From Algoriphagus locisalis (GTDB lineage: Bacteria; Bacteroidota; Bacteroidia; Cytophagales; Cyclobacteriaceae), in NCBI RefSeq assembly GCF_900116615.1, contig NZ_FPBF01000003.1:62001-126000 (forward strand): a stretch of DNA of 64,000 nt, in the 5' to 3' direction. The translations under genes were made by a program, and so were the position numbers. Below, piece after piece: positions 1-11,800 of this stretch (its first letter is position 1; the number at the start of each line of letters is the position of its first letter). Below the pieces are notes generated by a model. The model saw only the letters and a list, made by a program, of their open reading frames with translations. It was not told the origin of the DNA and made no database searches.

Positions 1-71
1 GATAAAAGATTTTAGTTTTTCAAAAAACTTCTCATTTACCACACGTGCTTTAAACCTTACTCCGCAAGCTG

Positions 72-821
72 ATGAACAGTGATAATAATGGTAATACTGG
101 TTTCTACTTGACGATGCAGATAGCTAAGCAAGTGTTTAAGTTAAAGGTCGCTGAGAACGCTATGATATTTTTTGAGAAGGGAGAACCTGCATATATAACC
201 AAACGATTTGATATTGATTCGGAGACTGCAAAAAAAATGGGAAAGGTAGACTTCGCCACGCTTGCAGATAAAACGAAAGAAACGGATGGTAATGAATTTA
301 AATACAACTACAGTTACGAAGGGATAGCCACGTTAATTAAAAAACATGTTGCCGCTTACCCAGTTGCACTTGAAGAATTCTTCAAGCTCGTAGTATTCAA
401 CTTCCTCTTCTCAAATGGGGATGCACATCTTAAGAACTTCAGTTTGTTAGAAACACCACAAGGCGATTACCACATGAGCCCAGCTTATGATCTAGTGAAT
501 ACAAGGATTCATGTCAAAGATCCTGAATTAGCCCTAAAAGATGGTTTGTTTGAAAATGACTATTACACAAAAAGTAATAAGGCCAATGGTTTTCATGCTT
601 ATGATGATTTCTTTGAATTCGGAATAAGGATTGGCTTATTAGAAGCGAGAGTACGACGAATTCTAAATGAGTTAGCAAAGCATCGCCCAGAAGTAGAGTT
701 AATCACCCAAAGAAGTTTTCTCAGTGATGAAGCAAAGGAGATTTACAAAGAAACCTATTTAGATAGGTTGAAATTATTGAACTACTCCTTCTTAAATTTA
801 AAAAAGGAGGCTGAAAATTGA
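72..821 (+). pseudogene. HipA-like kinase, N-terminally truncated
   Basis: This 249-codon frame matches the C-terminal kinase lobe of HipA-family serine/threonine kinases, the toxin part of HipBA systems. Visible motifs are a conserved entry segment (LTMQIAKQVFKL), the strand AYITKRFD, the catalytic stretch FSNGDAHLKNFSL with its Asp, His and Asn, and the metal-binding segment MSPAYDLVNT. Family members are usually about 300 to 440 residues; here the region with the glycine-rich ATP loop and the lysine strand is absent, and an in-frame TAA at 51-53 blocks extension upstream. No HipB-like antitoxin is visible, but the window starts only 71 bases upstream. I read it as a broken gene; an intact short variant encoded partly by another frame upstream cannot be excluded. 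Confidence 0.6.
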
Positions 822-1344
822 ATTTTATTAAAATTTAAATAACCCATTTCATTTTTATAAATTAAGTCCTTGAATTCAAGTTTATTCAGATAACAATTGT
901 GCAGGCATAATTCTGAAACAAAATAATATTTGGAAAAGTAGATAAAAGACAATAGACTATATTACCTGTTGCTTAAACTGCTTAGTACAAGAAAACGTAC
1001 AATAATCACCTCTGACAAACTGCACGTTACGCATAAGATTAAAATCTCGCCAGATCCAGCCGGTAAGACATCAAATAAAACCAATCCCCCAATCTTAATT
1101 AGGCAACGAAATTCAACTAGACAAGAAGGTTGGAAAGCTATTTAACTGAAATCTGTTGGTTTATAGAACTTCTAAAGAGGGGCTGATTTTAACTATTTTT
1201 GAATTTATTTCTTAAATATACAGGTAAATATATTAACTTGCTGTAAATTAATGAGTTACAACACTTAAAAATAATTTTGCCTTATTCGGTGACCTAAAGA
1301 AAAATACAACGGATAAAATATTGTATATCAGTATATTACAGGCT

Positions 1345-1370
1345 TAGGTTCGAATCCTGCCACTCCGACA
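1345..1370 (+). other. tRNA 3'-end remnant (attachment-site-like)
   Basis: The stretch carries a T-loop (GGTTCGAATCC) followed directly by a 3' acceptor strand (CACTCCG) and ACA. The matching 5' acceptor strand, D-arm and anticodon arm are missing upstream, and the T-stem pairs only in its inner three base pairs. This is the part of a tRNA gene that integrating elements duplicate when they insert at tRNA 3' ends. A CGGAGTG 5' strand would be proline-tRNA-like, but the identity is uncertain. Confidence 0.7.
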
Positions 1371-1391
1371 AAACCTGTTTCAAGGGAAATC

Positions 1392-1434
1392 AAAAGCCTT
1401 CAAATCTACTGATTTACAGGCTTTTCTGTTTTTT
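1392..1434 (+). terminator. Rho-independent terminator after tRNA remnant
   Basis: AAAAGCCT pairs with AGGCTTTT around an inner AAATC/GATTT stem, followed by a T-rich run. It sits about 20 bases after the tRNA end, where a tRNA terminator would be expected, so the scar kept its original downstream sequence. Confidence 0.6.
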
Positions 1435-1643
1435 AGCCTTTAGTTCATATCAACAAATATCAAAAAAAATGTGAATTATTCGGTGACCTAATTTAATGCT
1501 TAAATTTCACGCACAGAAAGTGACTTATCATTCTGTAAATCAAAATTTTTTATTAAAGTAATTAAACCTTATTTGATGCATTTTATTGCTATTTGTTGTG
1601 TCTTATTGCACCAGACAGGATATCTTACTTCTGGCTAGCAGTT

Positions 1644-1671
1644 GCCTAATCCCACAAGTAATTAGGCTTTT
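1644..1671 (+). terminator. Terminator-like hairpin
   Basis: GCCTAAT and ATTAGGC form a 7-bp stem with a 10-base loop, followed by TTTT on the plus strand. No plus-strand gene ends nearby, so it may serve a lost gene or be incidental. Confidence 0.35.
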
Positions 1672-1729
1672 GGCTTAAAAACAAGAGATCTGTTATTATA
1701 ATAAAAGTTTCAAACCATTTGCAATAAGC

Positions 1730-2692
1730 CTACCACATCACCACTTCCTGAGACTCAGTCCTCACATTATCCCTGAACAGATTGAACACCGCTGTAAACT
1801 CATGGGTGTTGCCCGGGAGGTTATAGCTAGTAGCATTGGGAAACTCATACAGGTAGCCTATCCTCAAGCGCTTGGTTAGGATGCCTATCTGGGCATTGGT
1901 AGCATAATCAATCCTATGTCCTACTCCTAACCATAGCCTATCCATCAACAGTGCCTTAAAGTTGAATTCAATATTGTCGTCCTGATTCTTCTGGGTAATG
2001 TACATCCCGTTCAGAATCACTGCGATATTTTCACTCACTGCACTTCGGTAGCCAGCCTGAAAAATGGAGCTTGCCGGGTAGGCATCCATGAATTCATCAC
2101 CCGAAGTGATTTTACCGCCATTCACCCGGTGGATCCCATAGGAGAAATAATAGTTGGCATGGGTCAGTGCTATTCCCAGGTTGAAGTCCACCACATTCAT
2201 ATTTGAAAACTGCCCGATGTATTGCCCCAACGTAGGATCGTTCTGCTCCTCGGTAGTCAGTGCATTGCCGTCTAAGCGGATATACTGGTAATTCAGCCCA
2301 GCTCCCAGCCTTAGGTTGTGGGTCTCTGATAGTCTGATCCTACTCGCATACCCTAGCGTAAGTTCTGTTTCCCGAAAAGCCCCATAGGTATCGTGTAGTA
2401 AATTAACAGAAACCGCATTCTTGCCCATCAAAGCAGGATCTGACTCTCCCGCCAGTTCCCCAAAGTCCAGCTCAGTACTTAAGAAATAGGTTTTAGGGGC
2501 TCCTTCCACTCCAGACCACTGGTTGCGGACAAAACCACGCACCGTGGAGCCTTCATAGCCGGTCAGGGCGGGATTGTAATAGCTCTGGAAAAAGTCAAAA
2601 TTGGATATATACTTTCTTGACTGGGCATTGCTCTCCACCGCGAATGCAACGATAAAAATAAATGCGCCTAGGTATTTAATGTGCTTCTTCAT
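1730..2692 (-). CDS. PorP/SprF family type IX secretion outer-membrane protein
   Basis: The product belongs to the PorP/SprF family of outer-membrane proteins that pair with individual type IX secretion cargo proteins and help export or anchor them. It begins with a Sec signal peptide (MKKHIKYLGAFIFIVAFAVE, then SNAQS) and continues with alternating polar/aromatic strands typical of a small beta-barrel; FDFFQSYYNPALTGYEGS is the family's N-terminal signature (NPA.TG). At 320 residues it is of normal length. It lies directly downstream of, and on the same strand as, the giant cargo gene, the usual arrangement of sprB and sprF. The specific cargo assignment to that neighbour is inferred from position. 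Confidence 0.9.
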   Translation of the reverse strand: MKKHIKYLGAFIFIVAFAVESNAQSRKYISNFDFFQSYYNPALTGYEGSTVRGFVRNQWSGVEGAPKTYFLSTELDFGELAGESDPALMGKNAVSVNLLHDTYGAFRETELTLGYASRIRLSETHNLRLGAGLNYQYIRLDGNALTTEEQNDPTLGQYIGQFSNMNVVDFNLGIALTHANYYFSYGIHRVNGGKITSGDEFMDAYPASSIFQAGYRSAVSENIAVILNGMYITQKNQDDNIEFNFKALLMDRLWLGVGHRIDYATNAQIGILTKRLRIGYLYEFPNATSYNLPGNTHEFTAVFNLFRDNVRTESQEVVMW

Positions 2693-2845
2693 ATCAATAT
2701 TGGAAAATTAAAAATTTATAAATTGGAAAATTTGGAGACTGAAATAGCCTGTAGATTCCGTCTCCTTTAATCTTTTCCTATTCTTAATCTAGTGTCTTAA
2801 GTCTTATATCTAATGTCTTGTTTCTTCTTGAGTCTAAAGTCTAAA

Positions 2846-5800
2846 TTAATGTCTCAACAGATTCAGCATTCCTCTACGTATTTCACCTGTTTCAGCTACT
2901 TCAATCACATACAGATAAGCTCCAACCGGCATCTCATTGCCGTTGAATATGCCATCCCACTTCTTATCAGGATTCTCAGTGTAGAATACCCGTTCTCCGC
3001 CTACTGACATGATGGAGATCTTCACTCCTATGTAATATCTCAGTGCTATTACTCCCCATGTGTCGTTTGTCCCATCTCCGTTTGGAGTGAAGGTGTTCGG
3101 AACATCCAGTTGATCCAGTGGCGTGCGTGTTCTGGTGATCTGGAAGGATTTTTCAAAAACATTTCCGCCCCGATCTTCTACCCGTAGTAAGACGGTAAAC
3201 TCTGTTCTTCCCGGAGCCTGCTCGTCACTGCTCCAGAACAGGATTCCATCCAGTACTTCGAAGTATTTATTGTCCTGAACTCCTTCCGGTAAACTTAGCG
3301 TATGGACGTTATCGGTAGGGTCAATCACCGTGAAGGCTCCTATCTGCTGGAAGTATTGATCAGGAATTCCTATGAAACTGTTTGCGCTCAAGGCCACATC
3401 CTGTGGTACTGGCTTAGCCAATACGGTGATTTCAAGTGTTGGCTGAAGTTCATTAGGATTGAATATTCCTGCAGGAAGTTCTACCATTCCGGTATAGACG
3501 TTTGCCCCTGAAACCATAGGATCATATTCCATCAGGTTCCAGGTCACTGGCAGATTGATAAATTCTCCAGATGCGGTGATGACTATTGCTTCTGTTGGAA
3601 CTTTCAGATCTCCAGATTCAATGCCCCAAAGAGCTTCCAGGCTTTGTGTCACAAATTCAGTAACTGATCTGGCTTGTACATAATCAGGAACACCGTCTTC
3701 ATCAGCATCAAGGAAATCTTCACCGTTGTCTGGATCAGTACCCTGCTGCTCTTCAACATAGTCTGGTACATCATCTCCATCCGTATCCACATAATCACCT
3801 GCATCTGTTGGGTCTGTCCCCTGAATATCTTCTACATAATCTGGCACAGCATCTCCGTCCTCATCCCGGTAATCCAGAGGGTCAGTTGGATTCGTGCCTT
3901 CCTGATCTTCAGTATAACTAGGTACACCATCTCCATCTTCATCTCGGAAGTCTCCCGGATCATTTGGGTCTGTATCATCTCTTTCTTCCACATAGTCTGG
4001 TACACCATCGCCATCGGAATCTCTAAATTCAGTTAGATCATTTGGATCTGTACCCTCCTCCTTTTCCACGAAATCAGGAACACCATCTCCATCGCTATCC
4101 TTAAAGTCAGTTGGATCTTTTAGATCAGTTCCATCCTTTTCTTCCACATCATCAGGTACGCCGTCTTCATCACTGTCATTGGTGATAATCTCAAAAGAAC
4201 CTCCGGTAAAGCTGATAGCATAATTCTCTCCTGCGTCCAGATTACCCTGACTAATCGCATAGAATCCAACCGCCTCTCCTGCTTCTCGTACTAAAGCTCC
4301 AGTAAAGACGGACTCATTATCTCCTGCTCCATAACCAGTGGCAGTAAAGATCAATTCGGGATCATCCTCCCCAAAGAGTTTAGACTGTCCTTCATCAGCT
4401 TTCACGATCAGTTCGGCAGGACTTACTGTCAGATCAGCAGTCAATACCAGGGTGGTAAAGTTGCTGCCCGTGATCGTCGCCGTCACTTCCTGCGTTCCGA
4501 CGTTAGTTCTGCTGTTATTGGCATAGCTCACAGAAGTTCCTTCAGGTATCGTTCCTCCGATTGCCAGAGACTTCGGCGTACCGTCAAAGACAAAAACCGC
4601 ATCGGCAATAGTGATTCCTTCCAGCTCGGCTGGCGTGATTGTCAGATCTGCTGTCAAGACCAAGGTCGTGAAATTGGATCCTGTAATCGTCGCCGTCACT
4701 TCCTGCGTTCCGACGTTAGTTCGGCTGTTATTGGCATAGCTCACAGAAGTTCCTTCAGGTATCGTTCCTCCGATTGCCAATGACTTCGCCGTGCCGTCAA
4801 AGACAAAAACCGCATCGCCAAAAGTGATTCCTTCCAGCTCGGCTGGGGTAATCGTCAGATCAGCTGTCAGTACCAAGGTGGTAAAGTTGGAACCTGAAAT
4901 GGTTGCTGTCACTTCCTGGGTTCCGACGTTCGTTCTGAAGTTGTTTGTATAGTTCACAGAAGTTCCCGAAGGAAGCTTTCCGCCAATCGCCAAAGACTTG
5001 GCTGTGCCGTCAAAGACAAAGGTTTCATCCTCAAAAGTGATTCCTTCCAGCTCGGCTGGCGTGATTGTCAGATCAGCTGTCAAGACCAAGGTGGTGAAAT
5101 TGGAACCTGATATAGTCGCCGTCACTTCCTGCGTTCCGACGTTAGTTCTGCTGTTATTGGCATAGCTCACGGAAGTTCCCGCTGGTAGCGTTCCTCCGAT
5201 TACCAGTGACTTAGCTGTGCCGTCAAAGACAAAATCCGCATCAGCAAAGGTGATTCCCGTAATCGTTGCTGGGGTAATCGTCAGATCAGCTGTCAGTACC
5301 AAGGTGGTAAAGTTGGAACCTGAAATGGTTGCTGTCACTTCCTGGGTTCCGACGTTAGTTCTGCTGTTATTGGCATAGCTCACGGAAGTTCCCGCAGGTA
5401 GCGTTCCTCCGATTGCCAAAGACTTTTTAGTTCCGTCAAAGACAAAAACCGCATCAGCAAAGGATATTCCCGTGATCGTTGCTGGCGTGATTGTCAGATC
5501 AGCTGTCAAGACCAAGGTGGTGAAATTGGAACCTGATATAGTCGCCGTCACTTCCTGCGTTCCGACGTTAGTTCTGCTGTTATTGGCATAGCTCACAGAA
5601 GTTCCTTCAGGTATCGTTCCTCCGATTGCCAATGACTTCGCCGTGCCGTCAAAGACAAAAACCGCATCGGCAAAAGTGATTCCTTCCAGCTCGGCTGGGG
5701 TAATCGTCAGATCAGCTGTCAAGACCAAGGTGGTAAAGTTGGAACCTGTAATCGTTGCCGTGACTTCCTGGGTTCCGACATTAGTTCTGCTGTTATTGGC

Positions 5801-8800
5801 ATAGCTCACGGAAGTTCCCGCAGGAAGCGTTCCTCCGATTGCCAGCGACTTAGCCGTGCCGTCAAAGACAAAACCCGCATCGGCAAAAGTGATTCCTTCC
5901 AGCTCGGCTGGGGTAATCGTCAGATCTGCTGTCAGTACCAAGGTGGTGAAATTGGAACCTGTTATCGTCGCCGTCACTTCCTGAGTTCCGACGTTAGTTC
6001 TGCTGTTATTGGTATAGGCAACTAAAGTGCCATCTGGCAAGGTTCCCTGGATTGCTAGTGACCTGGCAATGCCGTCAAAGACAAAACTCGCATCGGCAAA
6101 AGTGATTCCTTCCAGCTCGGCTGGCGTGATTGTCAGATCTGCTGTCAATACCAAGGTGGTAAAGTTCGAACCTGAAATCGTAGCCGTAACCTCCTGAGTA
6201 CCGACGTTAGTTCTGCTGTTATTGGCATAGCTCACAGAAGTTCCTTCAGGTAGCGTTCCTCCGATTGCCAATGACTTAGCTGTGCCGTCAAAGACAAAAC
6301 CCGCATCGGCAAAAGTGATTCCTTCCAGCTCGGCTGGCGTGATTGTCAGATCTGCTGTCAATACCAAGGTGGTGAAATTGGAACCTGTAATCGTCGCCGT
6401 CACTTCCTGGGTTCCGACGTTAGTTCTGCTGTTATTGGCATAGCTCACGGAAGTTCCCGCAGGTAGCGTACTTCCGATTGCCAATGACTTCGCCGTGCCG
6501 TCAAAGACAAAAACCGCATCGGCAAAAGTGATTCCTTCCAGCTCGGCTGGTGTAATCGTCAGATCTGCTGTTAAGACCAAGGTGGTAAAGTTGGAACCTG
6601 TAATCGTCGCCGTCACTTCCTGTGTTCCTACATCGGTTCGGCCGTTGTTGATATAGGCAACTGAAGTGCCTGATGGAAGCGTTCCGGTAATTGCAAGTGA
6701 CTTTTCAGTTCCGTCGAAGACAAAACTTTGCGCCTCGAAACTGATGTTAGAAATGTTGGCTGGATTGATCGTCAAATTGGCTTTAAGGACTAACTCGGTG
6801 TAATTGTCGCCCGTGATTGTTGCCGTCACTTCTTGCGTTCCGACATCGGTTCGACCATTATTCGTGTAAACTACCGACGTTCCTGACGGAAGTATACCTT
6901 GGATGGATAGCGACTTTTCGGTTCCATCAAAGACAAAGCTTTGCGCCTCGAAGGTTAATCCATTGATGGTAGCTGGACCAATTTCAAAGTCAGCGCCAGT
7001 GAACTCAATGGTGTAGTTCGGGCCTGCATCCAAGGTTCCTAACCTAATTGGGAAAAATCCGACATCCTCACCAACCTCTCTTTTCAGTTCACCTGATAGA
7101 ATCGACTTATCATCTGTACCCTCAAATCCAGAGACTGTGAAGCGTAGTATTGGGTCAGATTCTCCGAAGACTTTACTCTGACTTTCCTCCACTTTTACCT
7201 CCAATACTTTTCGAAGCGTAGTAAAGGATTGATTTCCCCCATAGGAAATGTATCCGTTTTGGTTTATGCTGTAGGACCTGACAAAATAAGTGGTATTGAT
7301 AACCAAGTTTGAAATGGTATTGCTAAATGAATCACCATCAAGATCCATGGTCACCTTGGTATCCGATACCGTTGGATCTGAAGTCAAGCCATATACCACT
7401 CCGACTTCCTGTGCACAATCCAAACCAGAGCTAAGACTTCCCCCAAGCACCGCAGTGGTAGCAGTAATTTGATTTGCGGGATCGGTTTCAAGAGTTGGCT
7501 GTGCAGGAGCAGAAATCGTGATCTCCTTGGTCTTCTGGCAACCATTGGCATCGGTGACGGTCACCGAATAAGTTCCTTCTTTCAGACCAGTCGCTGTAGC
7601 AGAAGTCTGCTCATTTGACCACAGGTAGGAATATGGCTCCGTGCCCTCTGAAACTTGCACCGTGACTGTTCCATCTGCTCCATCAAAACAGGAGACGTCA
7701 TTGAGGTCTGTGAATTCAAAATCTAATGCATCGACCCGAATCAAATCAGCTTTTGTCAATGTCCTGGAACAGCCATCCAAATCCCGGACAGTAAGCGAAA
7801 CTGTGAAAATCCCAGCATTGGCATAGGTATGGGTAGGGTTTTGTTGATTGGAAGTCTGCCCATCTCCAAAATCCCAGGCAAAGGAAATAAATGGAGCTGA
7901 TGCACTGGTCTGATCCGTGAATGAAACAGTAAGCGGCCCACATCCTTCAGTTTCATCTGAAGTAAACTCGACTTCAGGGCCAAGTACCTGGATGTAATTC
8001 GAAATGGTTCTTGTATCAGTACATCTAGATCCACGATTAACACTGAGTGTCACTGTAAATCTTCCGGAAGATTGATAGGTATGTGAAGGATTCTGTTCGG
8101 TGGAAGTGGTGCCGTCTCCAAAATCCCAAGTCCACGTGGTAGCTCCTTGGGACAGATCTTCAAAGTCCACTGTCAATGGCCCGCAGCCAAACGTGGTATT
8201 TGCGGTAAAGTCAGCAGATAAGGGCTGAAATGAAATCACTTTTTCCATAATGGAAGAGCAACCTGTTTCAGAATTGGATGCGGTTAATCTTACTGTAAAG
8301 TCTCCGAACGAGGTATAGGAATGGATCGGGTGTTGAGCAGAACTAGTACGTCCATCCCCAAATTCCCAGAACCAACTATCTGCGTCTAATGATTGATCCG
8401 TTAAGAAAACCGTTAAATAATTAGCACAGTCTGTTAACTCACTCACATCAAAGTCCACTTCGGTGGTACACTCAAAAACCGTAAGGTTAGCAGTCAGAAC
8501 CAGGGTAGAATAATTATTCCCACTGATCGTAGCGGTTACCGTTTGTGTTCCTACATCCGTTCTGCCGTTGTTAGTGTAGACAACATTTGTACCTTCAGGC
8601 AGCTCTCCGGTAATGGATAAACTCTTCTCGGTGCCGTCGTATTCAAAGCTGGCATCTTCAAATGTTAGGCCTGTTATTGTGCGCAAGCCCATTAAAATAC
8701 TGATCGGGTAAGGACTGGAGGAAGTAGTATAATTCGGTACAGAAATGTCTTGCACGCCGTCCCCGTTGAAATCGCCTACCGATACGGAATATGGAGTTGT

Positions 8801-11800
8801 TCCAGTCCCGAAATCAGTTTTTGCTCCGAAACTACCTGCTCCATCACCTAAAAGAATGCTGACAGTATTTGATCCATAATTGGTCACTGCAAGGTCTTGC
8901 TTTCCATCGCCATTGAAATCGCCTATTGATACAGAATTTGGGGATAAGCCAGTCCCAAAATCTGTTTTTGTCCCAAAACCACCAGTACCATTTCCTATTA
9001 AAATGCTGACAGTATTTGATCCATAATTGGTTACAGCAAGATCTTGCTTGCCGTCTTTGTTGAAATCTCCTATCGATACGTCACCTGGTTTTGAACCAGT
9101 ATTAAAATCAGTTTTCTCACCAAAACTCCCGGTACCATCACCCAATAAAATACTGACTGTAGCTGAATTACTATTTGCCGTGGCAAGATCCTGCCGGCCA
9201 TCACCGTTGAAATCTCCTATGGATACTGAAAAAGGATATTCACCCGTAATAAAATATCCATTGTCCGCGAAGCCTCCTTTACCATCACCCAACCAGATGT
9301 TAATGGCTCTGGTGATTGCAACAGCAAAATCCTGCTTACCGTCTTCGTTGAAATCACCCACTGCTACTGAATAGGAATCTGGGATATTTCCAATTGAAAT
9401 TACAGGACCGAAATTACCCGTACCGTCTCCCAATCTCACAAATGCACCATTTGCACGTTGAGGTATATGTATTAGATCTTGGATGCCATCTCCGTTGAAA
9501 TCGCCGATTGCAAGCCTATATGGCGGATATCCTCCGATTAATTCGGTTTTTTCCGTAAATCCTCCCTCCCCGTCTCCAAGCATAATTCTAACACCACGAT
9601 TACTAATAGCTAATGCGAGGTCTTGAATTCCATCACCATTGAAATCTCCAACCACTATGTCTTTTGGAAAACCCAGTCCCGCTATTAATTTTTCTGAAAA
9701 TTCTCCTGCACTGCTTACTGGATCTGTGATGGTGAGGTCAAATGTTTTAGTAGCGGAAACTCCCTTACTATTGGTGGCTTGGACGGTTACAGTATAAGTT
9801 CCTGCCTGCTTGGCGTTGGTCACCGTCACAGCGCCAGTCGCCGGGTCCACTGTGAGTATTCCCAAAAAGTTGGTAGCATTGTCGCCACTGGTATAGGCGG
9901 TGATGGATGCAGTATTTGTCGGCACAGCCGAAGGATTATGGATTTTATTTTCTCCGGTCCGCACCGTAAAGGGTGCATAAGTACCTAGGGTTGGAGTATT
10001 ATCTCCCAATAGAATATTTACGGCATTTTCTTCAAAAGCAACCACTGCAAGGTCTTGTACACCATCCCCATTGAAATTGCCAACAGCTATTGATATTGGA
10101 TGGGAACCAGTACTGAAATCAGTTTTTGTCACAAAGGCACCTGCTCCATTTCCTGAAAGGATGCTTACTGTATTAGCGTCAGTGTTAGCCGTAGCAAGGT
10201 CTTGATTACCATCTCCATTGAAATCGCCAACTGACACAAATCCTGGCTCTACCCCTGTCTCGAAATCAGTTTTTGGCCCAAAGGCACCTGCTCCATTTCC
10301 TAAAAGAATGCTTACTGTATTAGAGTCAAGGTTAGCCGTAGCAAGGTCTTGATTACCATCTCCATTGAAATCGCCAACTGATACAAATGCAGGTCCTACC
10401 CCTGTCTCGAAATCAGTTTTTGGCCCAAAGCCTCCATTACCATCTCCTAATAGAATACTCACTTCATTACCTAAAAAAGCAGCCACAGCAAGGTCTTGGT
10501 TGCCGTCCCTATTAAAATCGCCCACTGCTACAAAAGATGGAAGAATTAAAATCCCGAAATCGGTTTTTGCTCCAAAACTACCCGCTCCATCACCTAAAAG
10601 GATGCTTACATTATCGGTGCCAGCGTTAGCCACCGCAAGGTCCTGGTTCCCATCTCCATTGAAATCACCTACGGAAACAGACAACGGATCAGTGCCAGTA
10701 GGGAAATCGGTTTTTGCTCCAAAACTTCCTGCTCCGTCACCTAAAAGGATGCTTACATTATCGGGGATATAGTTAGCTACAGCAATATCTTGCTTTCCAT
10801 CTCCATTGAAATCACCTACCGTTACGGAATGTGGGAGTTCCCCAGTCTCGAAATCGGTTTTAGCACCAAATTCTCCCGAGCCGTTTCCTAATAGAATGCT
10901 AATAGAATCAGAAATCCCGTTGGCAACCGCAAGATCCTGCTTACCATCACCATTGAAATCTCCAATTGCAACAGATCTTGCTCTTACTCCTACACCGTAA
11001 TCCTCTTTTGGTCCGAAACCCCCTGAACTATTGACAGGATCAGTTACTGTCAACTCGAAAGTGCTGGTAACAGAAACTTCGTCTTCACTGGTGGCTTGTA
11101 CTGTTACGGTAAAAGTTCCTGCCTGTTTTGCATTGGTAACAGACAATACACCTGTTACCGGATCTACTGTGAGTATTCCTGAAAAGTTGGTGGCGTTTTC
11201 TCCACTGGTGTAGGCAGTGATTGTTGCTGTATTAGTTGGAGCTACCGACGGTGTATGAACTTTGTTTTCCCCGGTCTGTACAGTCAGTGAACCATAGCTA
11301 CCCAAAGTAGGAGGAATCGTACCAAGAAGGAAACTGACCGTATTGGAATTGCCATTGGCAACTGCCAAGTCCTGCATCCCGTCACCATTGAAATCGCCTA
11401 CCGAAAGGGAATTTGACGCGTTGCTGGTTCCGAAATCGGATTTTGGTCCAAAATTACCTTCTCCATCTCCCAAAAAGACACTGACATTATTGGTACTCGA
11501 ATTGGCTACTGCCAAATCCTGATTTCCATCTCCATTGAAATCACCTACGGAACTAAACTTTGCAAAGGAGGCTGTTATTAAATCTGCCTGAGCTATGAAA
11601 TCACCCATACCATCGCCCAATAAGACGCTTACTTTTTTGGAACTGCCCAAGGTCACTACCAAGTCCTGTTTGCCATCTCCATTGAAATCTCCTTTCGCTA
11701 TAGAAGTGGGATAATACATACCCGTCAGATCATATTTTGGTGCGAAACCACCAACACCATCACCCAGCAGGATACTGACTGAACCTTCATCTTCATTGGC

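Larger units (their letters stand above)
1282..1491. repeat. 16-bp direct repeat pair
   Basis: The 16-mer TTATTCGGTGACCTAA occurs at 1282-1297 and again, identically, at 1476-1491, flanking the tRNA remnant. The two copies lie in the same orientation, 194 bp apart. Such paired short repeats next to a tRNA end are what recombinase arm or core sites look like, but no integrase gene lies in the window, so the role is inferred. Confidence 0.6.
822..1729. other. Gene-free region with tRNA scar
   Basis: About 900 bases of AT-rich DNA with no convincing coding frame on either strand. It contains a tRNA 3'-end remnant, a pair of 16-bp direct repeats, and two terminator-like hairpins, which are listed separately. 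The rest shows nothing I can name. The arrangement fits the border of an integrated or excised element next to the truncated HipA gene. Confidence 0.6.

Noticed and set aside
2700..2845. Possible tandem repeat of TCTAA/GTCTT phrases between the PorP-like and giant genes
   Set aside because: The phrases are degenerate and AT-rich; I could not define a unit or a symmetrical structure.
3674..4036. Open frame on the plus strand opposite the TSP3 repeats
   Set aside because: It is the antisense of a periodic calcium-binding repeat; the composition is skewed to Ile/Trp/Ser and it has no start context or family features.
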